A stretch of DNA of 52,500 nt from Glandiceps talaboti (Eukaryota > Hemichordata > Enteropneusta > Spengelidae). Shown piece after piece: positions 1 to 9,255 of this stretch. Within the stretch, counting starts at the first letter, position 1, and each line of letters starts with the position of its first letter. Location of the stretch: contig NC_135571.1 in the NCBI RefSeq assembly GCF_964340395.1, positions 7,597,953 through 7,650,452 on the forward strand. Direction: 5' to 3'. Made by a program: the position numbers and the translations under genes. Under the pieces are notes generated by a model. That model did not search any database. It was not told the origin of the DNA and saw only the letters and a list, made by a program, of their open reading frames with translations.

Positions 1-1
1 A

Positions 2-406
2 GGGTTTATACTGTGGCAGGACTGTTTGAGCAGTGCAAGTTGTTATAAAGCACCCGATAAATGTTTTCACACGATGAAAGTAACAACCGGCGGACAAGTC
101 ATGGCGGGCTTGAGTTTTGACGACGAAAGAGCAGCTGGGGATTTGTTACGAACTATCAACGCTATGACGTCAGAGATAGACTTGAATGCTGCAAACGCCA
201 ACTCGAAAAAGAAAAAGAAACCCAGACCGCCAAAAGCTCAAAAGCCGCCAAAGAAGTCGGATATTTCCATCCCGTGTTGTTTTGAACATATAACAAAACT
301 GGAATCCGCCGACAGGGATCACATTACCACCTTGGCAACGTTAGTTCCCGAGAAAAAGAATGGAGAAAAGGAGTTCCGAACATTCACATTTAGCAAGCTG
401 CAATAG
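2..406 (+). CDS. WASP-like protein, 3' terminal part (EVH1 end plus CRIB-like motif)
   Basis: The frame is open from base 2 to a TAG at 404-406, so the gene begins upstream of the window. The visible 134 residues resemble the end of a WASP/N-WASP EVH1 domain: a Leu-Trp pair followed about 20 residues later by Cys-Phe-His-Thr, then GQVMAGLSFDDE and a final amphipathic helix (AAGDLLRTI). A lysine/proline-rich linker (KKKKKPRPPK) follows, then DISIPCCFEHITKL, which fits the CRIB pattern I-S-x-P-x-x-F-x-H but lacks the second His. EVH1 domains of WASP proteins bind WIP-type proline peptides and CRIB motifs bind Cdc42/Rac GTPases. The protein ends 34 residues after the CRIB-like core (FSKLQ), with no GBD helix, proline-rich tract or VCA module. 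It may be a short paralogue, a short isoform, or a gene with further splicing that I cannot see. The family call is by eye. Confidence 0.6.
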   Translation, partial: GFILWQDCLSSASCYKAPDKCFHTMKVTTGGQVMAGLSFDDERAAGDLLRTINAMTSEIDLNAANANSKKKKKPRPPKAQKPPKKSDISIPCCFEHITKLESADRDHITTLATLVPEKKNGEKEFRTFTFSKLQ

Positions 407-1200
407 ATGCAAGTTTTGTTTATCACGTGACTCTTCCAGACTGTACTACTGGACGTAAAATTTGTCGTTCAATACGGTGATATATGCGCATGCGTGATAT
501 GGACATGGCTTGTCGTCAACTTTGTGTCTTTGACAAAACATTTGGCGGGAGATAATGAATGGTAGTAGGCTGGCAGACGATATAACGATACATATTTCCT
601 CTTGCCCCACCATTTTTAACTTTGACGAAACACATGAATTTGTGTTATATAAAACTTGTACAGATAAAGTCATACTGCTTACCATATTACATTGGTACGA
701 GTATTGAACTTTCAAAATGATAAAATAACCAACCTTTGCGTTTAATCAAAAAGAGTCCTTCGCACTTTCCAATGATCAAAATGGGGCCCTTCACATATTT
801 ATATCCATCTGGACTAGATTGTGGCACAGAAAAAATATTTTAGGAAAGTGTGCTTCGCATTTCGTCACACAGATGTCTATCAAGTTGAAGTAGAATACAT
901 AACCATATCTCAGGTAAAAAAAATACAACAGTTCTTTAGGTTTGTAATCAAAAGTACAGTTTCTTCGCATAGTTTTTTTTTTATATAGTTTAATATTAGT
1001 TAGCATAATCAGACCCGTTTAAAATATTTGCCCATCCCATCCTCTTTCAAGAGTTGAATTTTGACGTTTTCACTGAGACATAAAAATGAGATATTTCTTT
1101 CAGCTGAGTAGTTTAACAGTGTGTTTTCTCTTAAAGAATCAGACCGAGTGTGCTCGTGCAGGTCTGGGCATTTCACAAGTCATCTTGCATAGTTATTGCC
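407..1200. other. 3' flank of the WASP-like gene, no gene seen
   Basis: AT-rich sequence following the stop codon. It presumably carries the 3' UTR. I see no canonical AATAAA close to the stop and no recognisable exon on either strand. Confidence 0.4.
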
Positions 1201-1222
1201 GACGAAAATTAGCGTTGATCGC

Positions 1223-1377
1223 TGACGTCACGTATATGCAAATAGTCACGTGACACTTTATAGACAGTTTTTCATTCGACGATTGCAGGATGAAACTGAC
1301 AAACTTGCCCGGTATACATTCTTCACATACTTTAAGATGTGTCACGTGATCATCATGCAGTCATTTATGTGACGTCA
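1223..1377. promoter_or_regulatory. Cluster of CRE and E-box palindromes with an octamer
   Basis: Two perfect CRE palindromes TGACGTCA (1223-1230 and 1370-1377), two CACGTG E-boxes (1247-1252, inside the palindrome GTCACGTGAC, and 1343-1348) and one octamer ATGCAAAT (1236-1243) lie within 155 bases. CREB/ATF, bHLH and POU factors respectively bind such sites. No gene start is evident beside it, so an enhancer or an unrecognised promoter is equally possible. Confidence 0.35.
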
Positions 1378-1553
1378 TTTTGAAGTTGTCGTCGATTGCT
1401 TGAAATTTGTTCAAACTTGGCATGTATTTCTAAAATGTAGCAACAAGGAAACTACTATGATCAATGTAATCAAGGTAAAATTGTTATCGTTGAGTTTGAG
1501 AAATTAACATGTTACCCAGTATTTGCAGATGCCACCAGAAATTATACAGCATA

Positions 1554-1875
1554 CTAAAACTTCCCAGTTGTTATAGCGCCCTCATCAGTTCTGAGCACTG
1601 TTACAACGGGTGCTACACTCCTTTATAGCATTCATATTACAACAAGCAAAACTGCAGTAAAGCACTTTCTCCTATGTGCTGCACTACACTCATTTATAGT
1701 ATTCATATCAAGTGTAAAAGCATACTGTATACTGTTTCAATTGGTTTATTTACAAGCCTAGCATGTGGCCTTTCTATTGTGGTCAATTAGCAAATGAAAC
1801 AGTATACTTTTACACTTGATATGGATGCTATAAAAGATTGTGGTGCATACAGAAAATGCTTTACTTTGGTGTTAT
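1554..1875. repeat. Foldback element with subterminal repeats (copy 1)
   Basis: The two halves are inverted copies. AGTGTAAAAGCATACTGTAT near 1710 answers ATACTTTTACACTTGATAT near 1805, and the outer parts (tags such as GTAAAGCACTTTCT) also pair. The outer part is related to the 65-bp tandem unit at 43.9-44.2 kb, so this is a dispersed family. No coding capacity. Confidence 0.6.
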
Positions 1876-2225
1876 GGGTTGTAACTGAATACAGTACAAA
1901 GCAAATTTCAAATATTTTTCCTGTCATAAAGTCGAACTATATCTAGTTGACACAAAACTACCACATGAATTCACAAAATATCAGAATACATATTTCAAAT
2001 GTTATGTGACAAGACGTCCAATTACCCCATTTTATAAGTTACAGGGTTAGCTGCATGCTCTCATGCTAGCTATAACTAGAACTTTTACATTATATTTTTC
2101 AAAAAAATTTTTATCCATATTCTTTGAATTTTTAATTTGTAGTATGTAATGTTCCTGAACAAACTCTATCAACATCTACTCAAAATTACCATTTGTTGAC
2201 AAATAATTAAGTGACTGTTTACTTG

Positions 2226-2600
2226 TTTACAATTCAATTCAATTCAATTTATTGTATTAGGTCTATTGACCAATGAGCATGCTGTTAAATAACAATACAA
2301 ATGACGTCACAACAGAGCAACTATACAATAGCATTGTTTAAGTGCATACAGTCATCAAGCCAATGTATACAATACAATCAACAATGAATAAATAGGTGCT
2401 TTAGTTTCAATTTGAAGGATTGAACTCCTCTAAGTAAAAGTTGTGTATTTTTCAAGGAAATATAGCCGAGAATCAATAACTGGGTCTTTAACCACATATT
2501 AAGTACATGTATGTTTGAAATGTTATGGACATTTGTTGTTCTATGTTTAGTGTATGTGTGTGTTTTTTATAATAAACAGCTACACTTTGTAATGGAGTAT
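2226..2600 (-). repeat. LINE-like 3' tail remnant
   Basis: Starts with a short (AATTC)n run (2232-2260). Read on the minus strand this is the kind of terminal tandem tail seen at the other LINE 3' ends in this window (46.46 and 47.34 kb). The following bases share tags (CATCAAGCCA, GATTGAAC) with 8240-8300. No reading frame remains. Confidence 0.4.
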
Positions 2601-2719
2601 TATAGATAGTGTATCGTTTTATTTATGATTGGTGGCAATGTTGTTTTACAGTCAATGTGTATATTTATATCAGTACAGTATACAGGACTCTGTTGGCTAA
2701 AGATGTTTTCTATTCGTTC

Positions 2720-2938
2720 GTTCATTTATTCATCCACCCATTCATCCAGCCATCTCTCTCCCTCCACCTGTCAATCTTCATTCATTCATTCATTCATTCA
2801 TTCATTCATTCATTCATTCATTCATTCATTCATTCACTCACGCACGCACTCACTCACTCACTCACTCACTCACTCACTCACTCATTCATTTATTCACCCA
2901 CTCATTCGTTCATTCAGTCAGTCAGTCAGTCAGTCAGT
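2720..2938. repeat. Compound microsatellite (TTCA)n-(CTCA)n-(CAGT)n
   Basis: Successive blocks of TTCA, CTCA and CAGT repeats, each one substitution from the next. The long open frames across it (strings of His-Ser-Phe-Ile) come from the repeat and are not genes. Confidence 0.95.
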
Positions 2939-2999
2939 ACTAATAGACTGAGACTTGCTACGAGGTCGAGATCAAGAAACGCCCTCAACGTAAAAATTT

Positions 3000-4650
3000 A
3001 ACATTTCGCGATTCAATACTTCCGTGTACGGTGTATACATTATGAACGAACAGTTAACATAACAGCTGGATACAAACCATATTTACCCTTAGACAACCTA
3101 CACAATCAGATATAACTTACTGTCTCCTAGAGTGATTCCCCTACCCCTGGATGTGAATTGACAGTAAAGTGGTCATATATTTATGACGAGAAAACATCAT
3201 ATACTTAGGACTGTTAAAGGTACCTAGTACGTACCTGCACAGCAACTCCTGCCAGACTTCGCGACATTCGCGTCGTCTCTCTGTACTATATACGTGTCTC
3301 CCGAGCCGCAAGGAAATTAATTGCAGCGCTACTAAATTTGTTATTTGTGCTCCAATCATGTATATACCTCATTATGGTTATACATACGGCCCATTCAAGG
3401 TAAAATAATGCCCGTTCAACATTGCCGAATCATGACTCTAATCGATTTGGCCACAAGAATATATTCTTGTCTGTGATTTGGGAGAAGTGGGATGAAGAAC
3501 CAGTGGCAGCGACTTGGTGTCAAAATCACAAAATAAAACAAGTCAAAGTAAAACGTGACCCTCTCCTAATCATTTTTTAAAATATATATGGTCCTCCCCG
3601 AGAACCGAACATGAAGTGACACGCGGCTCGAGCTCCCTAACCATGGACGTCTGTCTTTACAACGTCTGTGATCGATATGACCATGGAAGTATCTCACCGA
3701 TACCTCCAGGACCATGCGCATCAAACTCACCGTCACTTTCCCAACACTCACCATAAGTCAGCATGGCATCACAGCTACAAATAATCACACAATATATATG
3801 GAATTATCAACTAACCTTTTCCATATCGGTGAGGAGCTGACAGTCGGCACTCAGCAGACCGTAACGTTGGCACTGAATTCACCGGCCGCGGCACCATATT
3901 GAAATATTCGTGAACTTGGAACCTGATTCTCCAAATCTGTAGCGTTGTCGACTCAAAATACTAAGTGTTTGGCCCTGTTCCCAAATCGACTTGACGTACT
4001 TGATGGGGATAACAGTCACAATATATTTTAACCCGTGATTTTGTTGCCGTAGACATCATTAAACTTCACGACAACAAAAAGATTGCTATATGACGACAGG
4101 TGACAGTGACCCACGTGTCTTTGTTATGATCACAGGACGGTGACCTGCGTTGACATGTTATTTGCATATTTCGGCCAACCCGCACACTGGCATCATCACA
4201 TTCCTTTCCAAACACTTCCAGACAGTCTTCTGTGACAAGTCAGTCAATCCTCGCAGCTTCGTGTACCTTACAGAGGCCTGAATGTCATGAAGTCAGGCAG
4301 CAAGACTATTTCGAGACAAGTCAATCAATCACGTAGGTCAACAAACGTCATAGCAGGTCACACAACAGCGCCACCTAGTGACGGGAGAGTGATATTTTTA
4401 TTGCACTCCTGTTTCATCATCATTGCACATCATCGAGGTGAAAGTGCTAACATTTTCTCGTTGTTCTTTTCGTTGAGTCCAGGAAAAATTTAAAGAAATG
4501 TGTCTATGAATCATTGAATCGTTTCCAATAGTCGACGATAAAGCCAGCAATATCCAGGAACAGAGTATAGAGAGTATGTAAGTCTTATCACGTACCTACG
4601 TACCTACTTGGTGTCCGAGTTGTCTTCCTTGTTTGTGGTTCATACAAGCC
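3000..4650. other. Non-repetitive stretch without a supported gene
   Basis: Locally GC-richer between 3600 and 3900. A minus-strand ATG at 3894-3896 opens about 27 codons that end at a possible donor (gttagt), but the only nearby acceptor leads straight to a stop codon. No homology was recognised. Confidence 0.35.
4366..4381 (-). promoter_or_regulatory. CTCF-like core motif
   Basis: On the minus strand this reads TCACTAGGTGGCGCTG, a close match to the bilaterian CTCF core (CCACYAGRKGGCRCY). A single motif match is not proof of binding. Confidence 0.3.
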
Positions 4651-4697
4651 CATTTTTCTCTCAACGTAATGCTGGCTCAGTATGGTGGATACGTCGT

Positions 4698-4768
4698 GGG
4701 CTTGCTCCTTAGGCCAAAGGGTCTGCGTTTCTACGTAGATTTCAGCGGGTTCGAGTCCCGCCAAGCCG
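4698..4768 (+). pseudogene. tRNA-like sequence (tRNA pseudogene or SINE head)
   Basis: Seventy-one bases fold as a degenerate cloverleaf. The acceptor arms GGGCTTG/CAAGCCG pair at six of seven positions, the D stem is CCTT/AAGG, and the anticodon stem TCTGC/GTAGA surrounds an eight-base loop. The T arm is perfect (GCGGG, TTCGAGT, CCCGC) and carries a consensus pol III B box at 4748-4758. The oversized anticodon loop, missing U8 and poor A box argue against a functional tRNA. Confidence 0.4.
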
Positions 4769-5453
4769 GTCTCCCACCAGCGCAGTCCAGCATTTTTCTT
4801 TGATCATATCAGTTCTGTTCATAATTATTGGTTGCGATTTTTCTCTTCTCGACGAGGCAAGCGGCTATGGCAATGTTTTCATTTACGCCCAATAATTACC
4901 TACTATATATTTTTTTTTAAATGACCCTGCACATTTTGGACACCCAAACATGTAGGTGAACAACTAATATTGCATTCTATTCTTACAGAAGCACTTACGA
5001 GTGATCAAATAAGACAAAACTTCAAGTGACACGTGTTTCTCTGAAATCGCGCGTAATGTAGGTTACTGTCAAATCGTGAAATGACTCTACCGAACCAAAG
5101 TTTATGAAAATGATTAATATTGTTTTGTATCTCCTGAAGTAGCATTTCCTAGTTAAGGACTCGTGAAGGCGGATCAGGAAAGAGATTTTCACACTTTTCA
5201 TGAATATATATATTGTGATTTGAAAATAATTTGGACAAGTAAATAAGCCTTCATCAAGAGAGTTTACGTGTCACACAGTTGACACATGTGGCTAAATTGC
5301 ATAGCGCCCCCGAGCGGCGATGTTTTGATAAGCCTCGACAGAGAGTATTGCACAATGTTTCACGTCATTGCATGTAAATTCATTGCAGTGAGAGATATAA
5401 ATAAACGTATTCAACAACTGTATTCTGTGCTGGCTATGTTCGATGGATACTTC

Positions 5454-5522
5454 GACTTGTTGCTTAATGGTAAAGCTTCTGTTCAACTCACAGACATTGG
5501 AGGTTCGATTCCTACCCTAGTC
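5454..5522 (+). pseudogene. tRNA-like sequence, Val(AAC)-like
   Basis: A cloverleaf of about 69 bases. D stem GCTT/AAGC, anticodon stem TCTGT/ACAGA with seven-base loop TCAACTC (anticodon AAC), and a T arm with one mismatch around a perfect B box (5502-5512). Only five of seven acceptor pairs form, position 33 is C instead of U, and only one base separates acceptor and D stems, so it is probably a tRNA-derived SINE head or dead tRNA. Confidence 0.4.
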
Positions 5523-5600
5523 ACTCACTCTTCCATCAACGCTATCCGGCACATTTTTATTGGCTTTTGTTTTCCCTCCCCTTCTTTCTCTTCTTCAATT

Positions 5601-5721
5601 CGTCAGTCAGTCTGTCAGCCAGTCAAATAGTCAGCCAATCAGTCTGTCTGTCAGTCAGTCAGTAGGTCAGTTGACTCACTCTGTCAGTCAGTCAGTCAGT
5701 CAGTCAGTCAGTCAGTCAGTC
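5601..5721. repeat. (CAGT)n microsatellite
   Basis: Interrupted CAGT/CTGT repeats. They follow about 80 bases after the tRNA-like sequence at 5454. Confidence 0.95.
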
Positions 5722-6109
5722 ATCAATTGCATATCAAGTGTGAAGTCTTGACAAAGGTCTAACAACACACATTTATATATGCACACAACATTTCTTGCTT
5801 TGGCTTCGTTTATTGAAAACTTGTTAATTTTTACAAATCAATATACAAAAATCAAACTGATCAGAGCTCCAATGGCATGTGACATAGCATGCACATCTAT
5901 ACAGAGATCAACTTGTATGCAGTGCCAAGTTTTTCACAATCATTATGATTGGTTAATATATACTATGCAATGCCAAGTAGCTGATACACAGCCAATAAGA
6001 ACAAGTGTTTTAAGGTATGTAAAATAAGATTCAAGAGATCTATACTCACATTCCATAAGGCTAATAGACTTGCAAGGAAATATATTGGAAAGTATGTTTT
6101 TTTTCTATA

Positions 6110-6690
6110 TACAGGTGTATGACAGAATTACATGTAAGTGTCACTGAAAATTATCATTTACGCACCCAGGTACACAGCAAAATTATACGCAAATTTTACT
6201 GAAAACTGTCATTTACGTATCCAGGTGTACAATAGCATTACATGCAATTTTTACTGAAAATTATCATTTATGTATCAAAGTGTACAACAGAATTACATGC
6301 AGAAAATTATCATTTATGTATCCAGGTGTACAACATAATTATATGCAAATTTTATTGGAAATTATCATTTTTGTATCCAGGTGTACAACATAATTATATG
6401 CAAATTTTACTGAAAATTATCAATCATGTATCCAGTTGTACACCATAATTACATCCAGAAAATTATCAATTATGTATCCATGTGTACAACATAATTATAT
6501 GCAAATTTTACTGAAAATTATCATTTATGTATCTAGGTGTACACCAGAATTACATCCAGAAAATTATCAATTATGTATCCATGTGTACAACATAATTATA
6601 ATTATCAATTATGTATCCATGTGTACAACATAATTATAATATGCAAATTTTATTGGAAATTATCATTTATGTAGGTGTACATAATTTATA
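6110..6690. repeat. Tandem array, unit about 56 bp
   Basis: About ten degenerate copies of a unit containing TGTATCCAGGTGTACAACAT and a variable TGCAAATTTTACTGAAAATT part. Several copies lack the second part and are nearer 36 bp, giving two unit lengths in one array. Short frames across it are repeat translations. Confidence 0.85.
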
Positions 6691-7323
6691 CTGATATTTG
6701 ACTGAAGTTCAGGTACTCACTGAGTTAGGACAATGATTTCACAACTTATTGACAAAGCAAAATTTGCAATCAATTTCTGTTCATATTTTTATGACATAAT
6801 TGCTCAATTTCTGTTCATATTATTATGACATAATTGCTATAATTGAGCTACTAGGCAGAGAAATTACATTTCACGTCATTAGTAGTAGTTACTAGATTTA
6901 CTGAAATTAAATGTTGTTGAATTAGGAGAGAATAAATAACTACACTGCCAGAAGAATTTTATAATTTAGTAACGATAATATCCTGTAACAGAGTAGAAAA
7001 ATGTCAGCAAAACTTCAGGACTCACTTCCAAAAAAGTTTCTTTGACTCTGTGCGTAGAAATTTTCATTACTAAGTATGAACCCAAAGGCAATAAACATTC
7101 ATCCTGGTAATGTTTTATTAATACTTAAACTTCGTTAGATTGACAGAACAATCAAGAAGAAAAGTAAAAAATAAGTGCCATAAACACATTATGAATTATT
7201 TTTTTCCATTTTGAAATTTTAATTCTTTTCTCTACTTCATTGCTACTGCTATCATCTCATCGTAAAGATCACATTTCTTTATGTCGGTAGTAATGCAAAT
7301 ACACTTGAACAAAACTCGCAGGG

Positions 7324-7468
7324 TTAAAGTGGCTATATGGATGAGGATATAGTCTTTATTTTGGATTGTTAATTTGTAAAACAATTTTATCATGGTTTTC
7401 TACTTGAAAAGTCAATGTAAAACAACATATGCCAAGTTCTTGTTTGTAACTCAACAAATTACAAAATA
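7324..7468 (+). repeat. Foldback family A, left-half fragment
   Basis: Starts AAAGTGGCTATATGGATGAG and continues through shared tags (TTTATCATGG, CTACTTGAAAA, TTGTTTGTAACTCAA) found at 12.36, 24.10, 37.76 and 44.49 kb. It is cut off by the GA-rich repeat. Confidence 0.7.
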
Positions 7469-7787
7469 TCAATAGAGAGAGAGAGAGAGTGAGAGAGAGA
7501 GAGAGAGAGTGAGAGAGACAGAGAGAGAGAGTGAGTGAGAGAGAGAGTGAGAGAGAGTGATATATTGAGAGATTGAGCAAGAGAGAGCAAGATAAAGAGA
7601 GAGAGAATGAGAGAGTGAGAAAGTGAGTGAGAGTGAGATATTGCGAGACTCAGCAAGAAAGAGAGAAAGAGAGAGAAAGAGAGACAGAGTGAGAGAGACA
7701 GAGTGAGAGTGAGAGAGCAAGAGAGAGACAGAGAGACAGAGTGAGAGACAGAGTGAGAGACAGAGACAGAGAGACAGAGTGAGAGAA
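7468..7787. repeat. GA-rich microsatellite
   Basis: Interrupted (GA)n with GAGT and CAGA variants. The minus-strand Leu/Ser-rich frames here are artefacts. Confidence 0.95.
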
Positions 7788-8717
7788 TGCATTATATAAC
7801 CAAAGGAACGCCTGGATCTTTCACCCTATCTTCATGGCTCCTTTAATACAATACCGAGAGTAAAAAGATTGTTGACCTTTAGTGTGTATCCATAGATAAA
7901 TATATTTCCTATTTGTTTCACTGCCCATTTCCGTTATATCGAGAATTGCACATTAATAATTTTATAATCACTGTTCAGCAAATTTCAGAATTTATACAGG
8001 CACTGTTTTAACTAATTTTCAATAGAAGCAGATCTTTTATACACATATTTGTCTAATGTTTGATTGCGTGGTTGCATTTTATATGTGCGTCATCTGTTGA
8101 CATAAGTGCCTCATCTTTAGTTTTGCTAATGTTTAGTAACCATGGTAACAAAAGAAGGAAATCTGTTAAAACATCCCACAAGTTTACAATACTTTGACAA
8201 AGTGATCAAGTCAGAGCTTGAATCATGTTTACAAATGGACATCAAGCCAGTGTACACAGTACAACAGATAATTAGTACAGCTTAAGGGATTGAACGGTTT
8301 TCGGTAATAGCTTGCAAATTTAACATGCAAAATTGATGAAAAACTGCAAAAACTTACACTTCACTAGAATGGATTAGTAGTATACAGTAAACTGGATTTA
8401 CTTATTGTTAGTTCTAAGTAAATATCTTAACTGTAAATAATATTTGTTGTCTGGAATACAAATTGTTCTGATTTTCATAAAGAAACATAAAATAAAAGAT
8501 ACGTAACCTAATGCAGTCAACTAATTATCGCTGTTTACATTCCCCACTGGACACTAATTTGCAAAAAAAAAAAAATCTCAAATCATATATATATATAAAG
8601 GTTATTTTATCACAAGCAGAAAATGTTATCACGTCCAAATATTTCATCAAACCTCGACTGACTTCTTCAGTGGAGTGAATGAATCTATTTGTAACTCCTA
8701 AGTCATTATAATTCTTT

Positions 8718-8757
8718 TTGCCCTAATCATAGCCAAATATCACTATGATTAGGGCAA
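8718..8757. repeat. Perfect 15-bp stem hairpin
   Basis: Arms TTGCCCTAATCATAG (8718-8732) and CTATGATTAGGGCAA (8743-8757) around a ten-base loop, standing alone. It lies 3' of TOLLIP. It is not followed by a T or A run that would suggest a terminator or a histone-type 3' end. Confidence 0.75.
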
Positions 8758-8995
8758 TATGTACAAAATGGCGAACTGTCTGTCAAGCTAAGTTTTTCTA
8801 TTCACTTTTATGATCAGCCGTCTCTGCTAAATAATTTCAAAATCATACTTAATTTTTTTGTACTTTATAATCTGATCATATCGTTATACCATTGATACTT
8901 TTACAAAGAACAAGTGCAGTGCATTTGTTATTCATCTTTTTCTTTTCTCTGAAAAAACTCTCCTATAAATTTCTCACTAAAATTGCTTCTTAATT

Positions 8996-9255
8996 TTATC
9001 CCATAGAAAGTAATGCATTAATGGCCGCCTCTTTGTTCCCGTTATTAGCTTCTAAAACAGATTTTACGACTTGTTTTTCGACGTTTGGAAACATTTCTTG
9101 TACAGCCTCGATATCTTGATCTGTAATTGCGACTACTTGCCTGGGTACGGGTTGCTGCGGAATCTGCTGCGGCATTTGCTGCGGCATTTGCTGCGGCATC
9201 TGCTGCATTTGTGGTTGGGGCATGACTTGAGGATTACCGGGCATACCTCCTGGAG
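8996..9255 (-). CDS. TOLLIP: TOLLIP exon 6: linker end and CUE domain
   Basis: Encodes GMPGNPQ, a run of MPQQ repeats from a 12-base tandem unit (about 9160-9215), and the CUE domain ([13 protein letters not shown] to NALLSMG) ending at TAA (8998-8996). Two in-frame acceptors six bases apart exist, giving starts at 9255 or 9249. They differ by two residues (Ala-Pro). Confidence 0.9.

Noticed and set aside
2609-3001. His/Ser/Ile-rich frames
   Set aside because: Translations of the TTCA/CTCA/CAGT microsatellite.
3714-3902. Small frames on both strands in a GC-richer patch, including an ATG with a possible donor
   Set aside because: Continuing the minus-strand reading through the nearest acceptor meets an immediate stop; no recognisable protein.
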